Shown: piece by piece, positions 37,007 through 45,815 of the stretch
Layout of the letters: the number at the start of each line of letters is the position of its first letter
Position numbering within the stretch: position 1 is the stretch's first letter
Assembly: GCA_963775015.1 (NCBI GenBank)
Contig: CAVZHI010000024.1
Coordinates: forward strand, 62,001-126,000
Length of the DNA: 64,000 nucleotides
DNA from: JAEMQF01 sp963775015
Lineage (GTDB): Bacteria > Pseudomonadota > Gammaproteobacteria > Burkholderiales > Burkholderiaceae_C
Reading direction: 5' to 3'
The notes under the pieces: model-generated
Told to the model about the DNA's origin: nothing
What the model saw: only the letters and a program-made list of their open reading frames with translations
Databases searched by the model: none
Position numbers and translations under genes: made by a program

Positions 37007-37671
37007 CAGCTGGCCCCTTCGCGGCGCATCTGATTCAGGAAACGTGCGTCGCCGACGCGGCAGGCGTCGATCTCGGAGGGGCGGCCCGCTTCGTACGCGT
37101 TCAGCGTCAGCGCAGCGGCGGCGAGCCGCTCATCGGGCGGCGTTGCGCGCGGCGTCGCGGTCACGCCCCAAGCGGCCAACTCATCGATCGCCAAGGCGAT
37201 CGCCTCGTCGATCCGGCCGCGCACGAGCGGGCTCAGGCTGCCGCCGAGGTCGTCGAGCACGACGGGCTGCACGCCGATCAGCGTGATGTGCTTCGGGAAG
37301 CGGTCGCGCAACCGTGCCAGCGCGAGCAACTCCTGGAACGTCGCCTGGTGCAGGCTCATCATCGTGTCGGTCCACACCGGCACTTGCTCGTCGCGAAACA
37401 CGCGCAGTGTCGCCGGGGGCAACTTGTAGTCGATCGCGTCGATCACGAGCACGCGCTCGGCGGAGCACACGGCGTCGAGCAAATACATGCCTTGCGTTCC
37501 GCCGTCGACCACCGACACGTTGGCGGGCAGCTGCCAGCGCTGGTGCAGCGCCTCGACGGCGCGCACCCCGAAGCCTTCGTCGGCCCAGAGCAGGTTGCCG
37601 ATGCCGAGCACGAGCACCTGGCCGGGCCGCGGCACCGCGACAGGCACCTGAGCGGCGAGTCGCTCGTTCAC
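37006..37671 (-). CDS. hoxM: HoxM/HupD hydrogenase maturation endopeptidase
   Basis: A 221-residue protease. The Ni-sensing motif VLVLGIGNLLWADEGFG places the metal-binding Glu near residue 28; VIDAIDY supplies the Asp near 75, and the His lies further on. It removes the C-terminal peptide of HoxG after Ni insertion. GTG 37671 overlaps the hoxZ stop (GTGA). Confidence 0.92.
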   Translation of the reverse strand: MNERLAAQVPVAVPRPGQVLVLGIGNLLWADEGFGVRAVEALHQRWQLPANVSVVDGGTQGMYLLDAVCSAERVLVIDAIDYKLPPATLRVFRDEQVPVWTDTMMSLHQATFQELLALARLRDRFPKHITLIGVQPVVLDDLGGSLSPLVRGRIDEAIALAIDELAAWGVTATPRATPPDERLAAAALTLNAYEAGRPSEIDACRVGDARFLNQMRREGAS

Positions 37672-38366
37672 TGCTTCTCCACGCGCCAACCGTTGACCAT
37701 CGTGCTCACCACCGTCTCGCCGGAGAAGATGTCTTCGCGCACGACCATGTACAGGTGCACGAGCGTGAACATGATCAGGTACCACATGCCCAGGTGGTGC
37801 AGCGTGTGCACGTTCTGGCTGTAGCCCAGGAGCGGCAGCACCCACGACGAGAACAGCTTGAACGCCCAGCTTTCCATTCCCAGGCCTTCGCCGTAGAGCG
37901 CGAAGCCGGTGAGAAGCATGAACACGGTGCCGAGCACATACATGAAGAACATTCCCGCCGCAGCGAGCGGGTTGTGGCCCTGGCAAGGCGGAGCACTGCG
38001 CCTGAGGAACAGGTAGTACATCGTCTGGTCGATGAGACCGATCCACCACTGCACGTTGAACAGCTTCAGAGGCACGGTGAAGAGTTCGCGCGCGAAGCGA
38101 TTGCCAATGAAGGCCCAGACGATGCGCAGCACGAACATCACCGCGAACACGTACGCCGCAGTGAAGTGGGCGAAGCGGATGGTGCCGAACATGAAATGCT
38201 CGCTCGCCTCACCTCCCAGCGATGGCGGGGGCGAGCCGATCAGGTAGCCGGTGACGCCCAGCACCACCATGCAAAGCGCCATCACCCAGTGCCAGATCCG
38301 CACCGGCGCTTCCCAGACGTAAACCGGGAACAGTTTGCCGCCGCCTTGGATGGGAATCGTGCTCAT
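37668..38366 (-). CDS. hoxZ: HoxZ cytochrome b subunit
   Basis: A 232-residue membrane protein with four helices. Haem ligands are expected from His in APVRIWHWVMALCMVVLG, RFAHFTAAYVFAVMF and HLGMWYLIMFTLVHLYMV. It anchors HoxKG to the periplasmic face and passes electrons to quinone. The family match is strong throughout. Confidence 0.94.
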   Translation of the reverse strand: MSTIPIQGGGKLFPVYVWEAPVRIWHWVMALCMVVLGVTGYLIGSPPPSLGGEASEHFMFGTIRFAHFTAAYVFAVMFVLRIVWAFIGNRFARELFTVPLKLFNVQWWIGLIDQTMYYLFLRRSAPPCQGHNPLAAAGMFFMYVLGTVFMLLTGFALYGEGLGMESWAFKLFSSWVLPLLGYSQNVHTLHHLGMWYLIMFTLVHLYMVVREDIFSGETVVSTMVNGWRVEKQ

Positions 38367-38383
38367 GCTCGCCTCCCTGGGTT

Positions 38384-40176
38384 CTAGCGCACCGTCACCC
38401 GGGTGATCTCTTCACCCGCGGGCGACATCACGTGCGTGGCGCAGGCGAGGCACGGGTCGAAGCTGTGGATCGTGCGCAGGATTTCGAGCGGCTCGTCGGG
38501 CTTGGCCATCGCCGTGTTCATCAGCGCCGCCTCGTAAGCGCCGATCTGGTTCTTGTGGTCGCGCGGTCCGGCGTTCCAGGTCGTCGGCACGACGCACTGG
38601 TAGTTGTCGATTCGCGTGTCCTTGATCTTGATCCAGTGGCCGAGAGCCCCACGCGGCGCCTCGCAATACCCCGCGCCTTGCGCCAGGGCCGGCCAGGTCC
38701 TGGGCTCCCAGCTGTCGACGTTCGCCGTCGCGAAGTTGCCGGCCTTCAGATTGCCCATCAGCTTGTCGGAGAAGTAGCGCATCTTGTGCGCCGCCCATGA
38801 ACATTCCAAGCCGCGCGCCGCCGTGCGGCCGAGTGTCGAGAACAGCGCGGTCAGCGGCACGTCGAGCTTGCTGAGAACCCTGTCGACGGGTTCCTTGAAC
38901 TCGGGCTTGCCCATTGCGTAGGCGACGACGTAACGCGCGAGCGGCCCGACTTCCATCGCATGGCCGCGCCAGCGCGGTGATTTGACCCACGAGTATTTCG
39001 CGGACTCGTCGAGCGACTGGATGTTCGTCTTCGTGCCTTTCGTCGCCTTGCCGAGCGCGAAGTTGGGGTCGGTGACGCCGTCAAACGGGTGCAGGCCCTT
39101 TGTCTCGTCGCCGTATTTGTACCAACTGTGGCTGACGAACTCCTGAATCTGCGCGGGATCCTTCAGATCGACCGGCTGTACTTCTTCAGGTTGCCGCCGA
39201 CGATCGCGCCACGCGGCATGAGCAGGCTATTGTTCGAGTCGTCGTTCGCGATGTCGGGGAAGTCGCCGTAGGCGAGCAGGTTCTGGCTCGAGATGCCGCC
39301 GCCGATCGCGCCCCAGTCCTTGTAGAACGACGCAATCGCGAGCAGGTCCGGGATGTAGACGTTGTCGATGAAGGCGATCGTGTCGTCGATGATTTTCGAC
39401 ACCATGTTCAGGCGCTCCATGTTGATCGCGCCCACGGCTCCGGTGGCTTCCAGGTTGATCGAACAGGGCACGCCGCCCACCAACCAGTTCGGGTGCGGGT
39501 TCTTGCCGCCGAAGATCGTCTGGATCTTCACGATCTCCTTCTGGAAATCGAGCGCCTCGAGGTAATGCGCCACCGCCATCAGGTTCGCCTCGGCGGGCAG
39601 CTTGTACGCCGGGTGTCCCCAGTAGCCGTTGCGGAACGGCCCGAGCTGGCCCGATTCGACGAACTTCTTCAGCCGGCTCTGCACATCGCGAAAGTAGCCG
39701 GGAGACGACATCGGCCAGCTGCTGATCGATTGCGCGAGCTCCGACGTCTTCTTCGGGTCCGCCTTCAGGCTGCTCACGACGTCGACCCAGTCGAGCGCGT
39801 GCAGGTGGTAGAAGTGCACCAGATGGTCTTGCGCGTAGAGCGTCGCGTGCATCAGATTGCGGATGATGTTCGCGTTGTCCGGAATCTTGATCTTCAGCGC
39901 GTCTTCGACCGCGCGCACCGACGTCAAGGCGTGCACGCCCGTGCACACGCCGCAGATGCGCTCGACGAAGGCCCACGCGTCGCGTGGGTCCCTGCCTTTG
40001 AGAATCACTTCCAGGCCGCGCCACATCGTCCCGGTGGAGACGGCGTTGCGGATCACATTCTTGTCGTCCAGGTTCACCTCGATCCGCAAGTGCCCTTCGA
40101 TGCGCGTCACCGGGTCGACGACGATGCGCTTGCCGCTGTTGTCGAGTTTGAAGCCTTGGGTTTCGATGACGGCCAT
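38384..40176 (-). CDS. hoxG: [NiFe]-hydrogenase large subunit HoxG, frameshifted
   Basis: The catalytic subunit, about 597 residues when repaired. ERICGVC with C75 and C78 binds Ni at the N-terminus; the C-terminus has DPCLACATH followed by a short peptide that HoxM would remove. The first frame ends at 39163 (NLKKYSRSI), while the frame open up to about 39,178 continues PVDLKDPAQIQEFVSHSWYK and runs to 38384. One missing C in a CC run near 39,174 explains the break. All key residues are kept and the operon is intact, so a sequence error is likely. Confidence 0.93.
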
Positions 40177-40178
40177 GA

Positions 40179-41279
40179 TCAGGCCTCCGTCTTGTTGCTG
40201 TCGGTCTGGGCTTGCGTCTTGCTGCGGTCTGCCGCGCGTTTGATCGCGCTCACCGCGGCGTGCGCGACCACCGCGGCCCCGGTGGCGCCGGCGACCGCGA
40301 GGCCGATCTTGTCGGCGTTCGCCTCAATGCCGAACTGCGTGATGTTCGTGAGGCGCTCATAGAACGAGCCCTTGTCCCAGAAGCCGTCTTCCGAGCAGCC
40401 GATGCAGCCGTGGCCGGAGGCGATCGGAAACGACACGCCTTCGTTCCAGCGCGTACTCGAGCACGCGTTGTACGTCGTCGGCCCCTTGCAGCCCATCTTG
40501 TAGAGGCAGTAGCCGGCCTTTGCGCCTTCATCGTCCCACTGCTCGACGAACTGGCCGGCGTCGAAATGCGGCCGCCGATAACACTTGTCGTGGATGCGCT
40601 GGCTGTAGAACATCTTCGGCCGGCCTTGGCGGTCGAGCTCGGGAATGCGGTCGAAAGTGGCGACGTAGGTCACCACGGCCGTCATCACTTCGGGGATCGG
40701 TGGGCAACCCGGCACCTTGATGATGGGCTTGTCGGTGATCACTTTGTTGATCGGCACCGCGGTCGTCGGGTTCGGCTTGGCCGCCTGCACGCAACCCCAC
40801 GACGCGCAAGAGCCCCAGGCGATGATCGCCTTCGCGTCTTTCGCGACATGCTTGAGCTTCTCGACGAAGGGCTTGCCGCCGGGCATGCAGAACATGCCGT
40901 CTTCGCCGAGCGGTGGATTGCCTTCGACCGCCAGGATGTACTGGCCCTTGTAGTCCTTCATCACCTGCTCGAGCGCTGCCTCGGCCTGGTGGCCTGCGGC
41001 GGCCATGATCGTGTCGTCGTAGTCGAGCGAAACCATCGACAGGATCACGTCTTTCGCGAGCGGGTGCGCGGAGCGGATGAACGACTCGGTGCAACACGTG
41101 CACTCGAGGCCATGCAGCCAAAGCACCGGCGTGCGCGGCTTGGTCTCGAGCGCGTGCGCGATGTGCGGCGCGAACGATGGCGCCAAGCCGAGCGATGCGG
41201 CGGTGAGGCTGCAGAACTTCAGGTAACTGCGGCGGGTGATGCCCTGCCGGCGCATGACTTCATAGAAGGTCTCGGTCAT
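40179..41279 (-). CDS. hoxK: [NiFe]-hydrogenase small subunit HoxK, O2-tolerant type
   Basis: A 366-residue precursor with a Tat signal (TRRSYLKFC, residues 15-23). The proximal cluster motif ECTCC has Cys60, Cys62 and Cys63; Cys62 and Cys163 (in SCASWGC) are the two extra Cys that mark the [4Fe-3S] centre of O2-tolerant group 1d enzymes. The C-terminus (IGLAVAGATGAAVVAHAAVS) is a membrane anchor for HoxZ. ATG 41279 gives MTETFYEVM. It heads the operon. Confidence 0.95.
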   Translation of the reverse strand: MTETFYEVMRRQGITRRSYLKFCSLTAASLGLAPSFAPHIAHALETKPRTPVLWLHGLECTCCTESFIRSAHPLAKDVILSMVSLDYDDTIMAAAGHQAEAALEQVMKDYKGQYILAVEGNPPLGEDGMFCMPGGKPFVEKLKHVAKDAKAIIAWGSCASWGCVQAAKPNPTTAVPINKVITDKPIIKVPGCPPIPEVMTAVVTYVATFDRIPELDRQGRPKMFYSQRIHDKCYRRPHFDAGQFVEQWDDEGAKAGYCLYKMGCKGPTTYNACSSTRWNEGVSFPIASGHGCIGCSEDGFWDKGSFYERLTNITQFGIEANADKIGLAVAGATGAAVVAHAAVSAIKRAADRSKTQAQTDSNKTEA

Positions 41280-41359
41280 TGGCGTCCCCTTGTCTGTCGG
41301 GCGGTTGCTGACCCGATGCCGCGCAACTTGCCACCAACCCAGCGGCATTCACTTGCGCC

Positions 41360-41400
41360 AGTGTGAGGCGTCGGTCGCGCGCCGTGCTGATCCAGATCAA
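41360..41400 (-). promoter_or_regulatory. FNR-like box and -10 for the hox operon
   Basis: On the minus strand TTGATCTGGATCAG (41400-41387) is followed after 21 bp by CACACT (41365-41360). The box differs from the classic TTGAT-N4-ATCAA by one base. The predicted start lies about 70 bases before the hoxK ATG. No HoxA-type regulator gene is present in this window. Confidence 0.5.
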
Positions 41401-41558
41401 CGCAAACGTTGACGCGGCGCCGCGGCGTTTGCGCCGGCACAGCTCATGCGCCGGCGGCCGCTTCGGCGAACCTCGGCGAAGCGATACATGCCCTGATTCA
41501 GGTGGATCTCGGACAAGGTGCTTCGCGCCTGCGCCCCCCATTCGGCCGCCATCGTGAC

Positions 41559-41600
41559 TTGACCTGCGCCAGGGCGGAGCGCGCCGGCTGAGCGCATCAT
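41559..41600 (+). promoter_or_regulatory. CRP/FNR-like box and -10 for the VTT gene
   Basis: TTGACCTGCGCCAG at 41559-41572 is followed after 22 bp by CATCAT at 41595-41600. The right half of the box is degenerate. Confidence 0.4.
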
Positions 41601-41638
41601 TCGCACCAGCGCAGCGCTGAGTGCCGCCGCGCGCCACC

Positions 41639-42307
41639 ATGGCCGCCCTCACAGAGTCCCACGAGAATCCGCTGAACCGCAGGGATGTGCTGCCCTCGCT
41701 GCGTCCGCTGGCCTGGGGGCTGCTGCTTTTCGCGCTCGCGGTTCTGCTGGCGCGCACCTATGCCGCGCCCATCGACGAAGCGCTGTCCGGGCACGCGTTA
41801 CTCGGCGCCGTGCTGTTCGTCGCGAGCACGGCGCTGGCGGTCGTGCTGCCGCTGTTCAGCAACCTCGCACTCGCGCCTTTCGCGGTGCAGCTGTGGGGGC
41901 CGTGGAGCACGGCCGCGCTGCTGCTGCTGGGCTGGGTGCTTGGCGCGGCACTGGCGTTCGGCCTCGGCCGGACCCTGGGCGTGCCGCTGCTGCGACTCTT
42001 TCCCGGCGTCACGCGATACGCGCAGATCGACCGGCTGCTGCATCCACGCCACCCCTTGCTGTCGCTGATCGCGCTGCGCATGACGTTTCCGGTGGACATT
42101 CTCTCAATCGTGCTCGGCCTGTTCAGCAGCAAGACCACGGCTGCCGCCAACGCGCTGTCCACCGCGATCGGCGGCGCGCCGTTCGCGCTGCTGTTTGCGT
42201 ACATTCCGGCGTTGCCGCTGGCGTGGCAGGTCGCGCTTTTCGTGCTTTGCGCGCTCGCGTTTGCGGCCTATGCGTTCCTCGCGACGCGCCGCCGGCCGCC
42301 GGCTTGA
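41639..42307 (+). CDS. TVP38/VTT-domain membrane protein
   Basis: A 222-residue inner-membrane protein with about five hydrophobic segments. The VTT pattern is ALAVVLPLFSNLALAPFAVQLWG, GWVLGAALAFGLGRTLGVPL and LRMTFPVDILSIVLGLFSSK. The family (DedA-related) acts in lipid scrambling or transport. ATG 41639 is taken; a GTG at 41621 is an alternative. Its stop codon lies inside the CRP/FNR-like box of the following por operon. Confidence 0.78.
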   Translation: MAALTESHENPLNRRDVLPSLRPLAWGLLLFALAVLLARTYAAPIDEALSGHALLGAVLFVASTALAVVLPLFSNLALAPFAVQLWGPWSTAALLLLGWVLGAALAFGLGRTLGVPLLRLFPGVTRYAQIDRLLHPRHPLLSLIALRMTFPVDILSIVLGLFSSKTTAAANALSTAIGGAPFALLFAYIPALPLAWQVALFVLCALAFAAYAFLATRRRPPA

Positions 42308-42345
42308 CCTGGCTCAAGGAGTCGCTCGCGACGAGCACGAATACT
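42304..42345 (+). promoter_or_regulatory. CRP/FNR-like box and -10 for the por operon
   Basis: TTGACCTGGCTCAA at 42304-42317 is followed after 22 bp by AATACT at 42340-42345, the best -10 in this set. The predicted leader is about 27 bases before the porG ATG at 42379. Confidence 0.6.
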
Positions 42346-42378
42346 GGGCTCCTGTTTGCGACATCAGGAGCGCGTTGC

Positions 42379-42981
42379 ATGCTGCAAGTCCGCATCCACG
42401 GCCGCGGTGGTCAAGGCGTGGTCACGGCCGCGGAGATGCTGTCGATCGCCGCTTTCGAGCAGGGTCGCCATGCGCAGGCGTTTCCGAGCTTCGGCTCGGA
42501 GCGTACCGGGGCACCCGTGGTGGCGTTCTGCCGCATCGACGACCGCGAGATTCGCCTGCGCGAGCCGATCGTCGCGCCGGATGTGCTGATCGTGCAAGAC
42601 CCGACGCTGCTGCACCAGGTCGACGTGTTCCAGGGCCTGCAGCCTGACGGCTACGTGCTGATCAACAGCAAACGCAGCTTTCACGAACTCGGCCTGGCCG
42701 ACATCGAACAGCGCTTCCGCGGCGAACGCCTGATCACGGTACCGGCCACCGAGATCGCGCTCAAGCATGTGGGCCGGCCGTTGCCGAACGCCGCGCTGCT
42801 GGGCGGCTTTGCCGCTTTCAGCGGCCTGATCACGCTGCAGGCGGTGTCGCACGCGATTCGTGAAAAGTTCGGCGCCAAGTTCAGCGGCAAGGTCGCCGAC
42901 GCGAACGTCGCCGCCGCTGCTGAGGCTTTTGCGGCCGTGAAGCACGCCATGGGAGAGCTGAGCCATGCTGAAGCAGACTGA
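42379..42981 (+). CDS. porG: 2-oxoacid:ferredoxin oxidoreductase gamma subunit
   Basis: A 200-residue subunit with the family start VRIHGRGGQGVVTAAEMLS, FPSFGSERTGAPVVAFCRI, and the C-terminal PNAALLGGFAAFSG. It belongs to the pyruvate/2-ketoisovalerate class of CoA-dependent, thiamine-diphosphate enzymes that reduce ferredoxin. The stop overlaps the alpha subunit start by 17 bases. Confidence 0.92.
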   Translation: MLQVRIHGRGGQGVVTAAEMLSIAAFEQGRHAQAFPSFGSERTGAPVVAFCRIDDREIRLREPIVAPDVLIVQDPTLLHQVDVFQGLQPDGYVLINSKRSFHELGLADIEQRFRGERLITVPATEIALKHVGRPLPNAALLGGFAAFSGLITLQAVSHAIREKFGAKFSGKVADANVAAAAEAFAAVKHAMGELSHAEAD

Positions 42982-44219
42982 GGGCTCGCGCGCGGTGGCC
43001 GAAGCGGTGGCGCTGGCCCGCCCCGAGGTGATCTGCGCCTACCCGATCTCGCCGCAGACGCACATCGTCGAGTCCTTGAGCGAACTCGTGAAGAGCGGTG
43101 CCTTGAGCCCCTGCGAGTTCATCAACGTGGAAAGCGAATTCGCCGCGATGAGCGTCGCGATCGGCGCTTCGGCAACCGGCGCGCGCACCTACACCGCGAC
43201 CGCGAGCCAGGGTCTGCTGTTCATGGCCGAAGCCGTGTACAACGCTTCGGGCCTGGGCCTGGCCGTCGTGATGACGGTGGCGAACCGCGCGATCGGTGCG
43301 CCGATCAACATCTGGAACGACCACAGCGACTCGATGAGCCAGCGCGACTGCGGCTGGATCCAGCTCTTCGCCGAAAGCAACCAGGAAGCACTCGACCTGC
43401 ACATCCAGGCGTTCAAGCTCGCCGAGGAACTCTCGATGCCGGTGATGGTGTGCATGGACGGCTTCATCCTCACGCACGCCTATGAACGCGTCGACATCCC
43501 CGAGCAGGCCGACGTCGATGCCTTCCTGCCGCCCTACGAGCCGCGCCAGGTGCTGGACCCGGCGGACCCCGTGTCGATCGGCGCGATGGTCGGGCCCGAG
43601 GCCTTCATGGAGGTGCGCTACCTCGCGCACGCCAAGCAGCTGTCGGCGCTCGAAGCACATTCCGCGCATCGCCGAAGAATTCGCGCAAGCCTTTGGCCGC
43701 AGCTCCGGCGGACTGGTGCGCGGCTACCGCATCGATGACGCAGACACGATCGTCGTCGCGCTCGGCTCGGTGCTGGGCACGCTGAAAGACACGATCGATG
43801 AGTTGCGTGCCACCGGAGTGAAGATCGGCGTGCTCGGCATCCAGTCGTTCCGCCCGTTCCCGCTCGCCGCGGTGCGCGCCGCGCTGCAAGGCGCGCAGCG
43901 CGTGGTGGTGCTGGAGAAGAGCTTTTCGGTCGGGCTCGGTGGCGTCGTGTCAACCGACGTTCGGCTCGCGCTGTCGGGTCTGCACCTGCATGGCTACACC
44001 GTGGTGGCCGGGCTCGGCGGCCGGGCGATCACGAAGGCGTCACTGAGTCGCACCTTGACCGAAGCCATCGCCGACAAGCTGGCGCCGTTGACCTTCATGG
44101 ACCTGGACTGGCGCATCGTCAATCGCCAGCTTGAGCGCGAAGCGCAGATGCGCCGCAGCGGGCCGATTGCCGAGAACCTGTTGCGCGACGTAGGCCCTGT
44201 CGCGACGAAAGTTGCCTAG
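42965..44219 (+). CDS. porA: 2-oxoacid:ferredoxin oxidoreductase alpha subunit, frameshifted
   Basis: About 417 residues when repaired. The first frame has CAYPISPQTHIVESLSELV, ASATGARTYTATASQGLLF and ANRAIGAPINIWNDHSDSM; one extra base near 43,653 then shifts it, and the second frame runs HIPRIAEEFAQAFGRSSGG, VALGSVLGTLKDTIDEL and ends at 44219. The alpha subunit holds the CoA-binding and pyrimidine-side thiamine contacts. Both halves are well conserved, so the shift is probably a sequence error. Confidence 0.9.
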
Positions 44220-44262
44220 GATGAAATGCACCGTATTGGGTGAGGAACGTGGGGCTACTTTC

Positions 44263-44640
44263 GGCCCGGCGCTGCCGTTCGCTTGGGTCCGTGCTTGCAT
44301 GCGGTCGGCGCGGCGCGGCAGGCGCTACCCGCAGGGGGCTCATGCTGGAGCGGTCTACGCTTCGCTCCGACTTCGCTGTGGTGCTCGCCTTGGAGTCGCG
44401 CCGCATAACTCGCTCCGTTCGCTTCGCTCACTGCGCTCAAACAGACGCGGCGAGTTTGAGGTGGAAGCGCGCTGGCGCGCGCCGACTCCAAGGCTGCGCT
44501 CCTCGCCGCCCCAGAAATCGCCCCCTGCGGGTAGCGCCCGCCGCGCCACCAACGCCGGGTTTCCCCCGCCGGGTACCGACTGTCGCGCCGCGCCGGACTC
44601 GAAGGGTAAGGGCAAGCACGTTCGAACGGCAGCAACGGCC
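44263..44640. repeat. Large imperfect inverted repeat between porA and porB
   Basis: The 495-base gap between porA and porB holds no convincing gene. It is built as an inverted repeat: inner arms 44312-44339 and 44520-44547 match at 27 of 28 bases, with a CCTTGGAGTCG/CGACTCCAAGG pair inside and GCTGCCGTTCG/CGAACGGCAGC outside. The centre holds ACTCGCTCCGTTCGCTTCGC, a motif common in Burkholderiales intergenic repeats. It would fold into a long hairpin in the por mRNA. Confidence 0.75.
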
Positions 44641-44714
44641 CGAAGGCAGACCTTTCCCAGCGCCGGCTCGTTTCATGCGTCGAGGCTAGCGCCACGCATG
44701 GTGGAGCGATTGAC

Positions 44715-45815
44715 ATGACCCAACTCGTCAAGTTCTACCAGACCGGCACGTTCACCGTGGGAAACCGCCTGCTCGCGCCTGAGCAGCGCAGCGTGCAGGC
44801 TTCGTCGCAGCGCAACAACTCGCTCAACTCCGGGCATCGCGCCTGCCAGGGCTGCGGCGAGGCGCTCGGCGCGCGCTACGCGATCGACGCCGCGATGCGG
44901 GCCACGCAGGGGCGACTGATCGCGGCCAACGCGACCGGTTGCCTCGAAGTGTTCTCGACGCCGTATCCAGAGACTTCGTGGCAGCTGCCGTGGATCCACT
45001 CGCTGTTCGGCAACGCCGCCGCGGTCGGAACGGGCATCGCCGCCGCGCTGAACGTCAAAGCCCGCAAGCTCGCGGGTATGTCCGCCCCCGGTCGCTTCGC
45101 GCCCGCCCCCCGCGGGGGCGAGCAACCGTCTTGGGGCGGCCCGGCGACGGTTGCTCAGGCCCGCAGCGACGTGCGCGTCATCGCACAAGGTGGCGACGGC
45201 GGCACCACCGACATCGGCTTCGGTTGCCTGTCCGGCATGTTCGAGCGCAACGACGACGTGCTCTACATCTGCTACGACAACGAGGCCTACATGAACACGG
45301 GGGTGCAGCGCAGCTCGGCCACACCACCGGGCTCGCGCACCGCGACGACGCCTGCCGTGGGCGAACGGCCGGGTTCCGAGTTCGGCCAGGGCAAGAACCT
45401 GCCGCTGATTGCGATGGCGCATGAGATTCCTTACGTCGCCACCGCCACCGTCGCCGACCTGCGCGACCTGGAAGCGAAGGTCGAAAAAGCCATGACCCTG
45501 CACGGCGCGCGCTACCTGCACATCCTCGTGCCGTGCCCGCTCGGCTGGGGTTCGGCAAGCCGCGACACGATCCGCCTCGCACGGCTCGCGCGCGAGACCG
45601 GCCTGTTCCCTGTATTCGAGGCCGAGCGCGGCGAGGTGACGAACGTGACGAAAATCCGCCACCGGACTGCGGTGGACGAATACCTGCGGCCGCAGAAGCG
45701 CTTCGCGCACCTGTTCGCGGGATCGGGCCATCCCGAGATGCTGTCCCGCATTCAGGCCCAAGCCGACCGCAACATCCGCCGCTTCAATCTGCTCGACGAA
45801 GCCATCACCGCATGA
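44715..45815 (+). CDS. porB: 2-oxoacid:ferredoxin oxidoreductase beta subunit with inserted segment
   Basis: A 366-residue thiamine-diphosphate subunit: RACQGCGEALGARYAIDAAM (CxxC), ANATGCLEVFSTPYPETSW, then VIAQGGDGGTTDIGFG and NEAYMNTGVQRS. Between KARKLAGM and DVRVIAQGG is an insertion of about 29 residues (about 123-151) that normal subunits lack; it is the in-frame translation of a palindromic DNA element at 45080-45165. It lies just before the thiamine-binding GDG motif and may disturb the active site, or sit on a surface loop. GGTGGAG precedes the ATG. Confidence 0.9.
   Translation: MTQLVKFYQTGTFTVGNRLLAPEQRSVQASSQRNNSLNSGHRACQGCGEALGARYAIDAAMRATQGRLIAANATGCLEVFSTPYPETSWQLPWIHSLFGNAAAVGTGIAAALNVKARKLAGMSAPGRFAPAPRGGEQPSWGGPATVAQARSDVRVIAQGGDGGTTDIGFGCLSGMFERNDDVLYICYDNEAYMNTGVQRSSATPPGSRTATTPAVGERPGSEFGQGKNLPLIAMAHEIPYVATATVADLRDLEAKVEKAMTLHGARYLHILVPCPLGWGSASRDTIRLARLARETGLFPVFEAERGEVTNVTKIRHRTAVDEYLRPQKRFAHLFAGSGHPEMLSRIQAQADRNIRRFNLLDEAITA
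45080..45165. repeat. Palindromic element inserted in frame inside porB
   Basis: Two nested hairpins: GCCCCC/GGGGGC around GC at about 45,108-45,121, and an 11-bp perfect inverted repeat GAGCAACCGTC...GACGGTTGCTC at about 45,119-45,155. Length is a multiple of three and there is no stop, so the reading frame continues. Confidence 0.75.
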
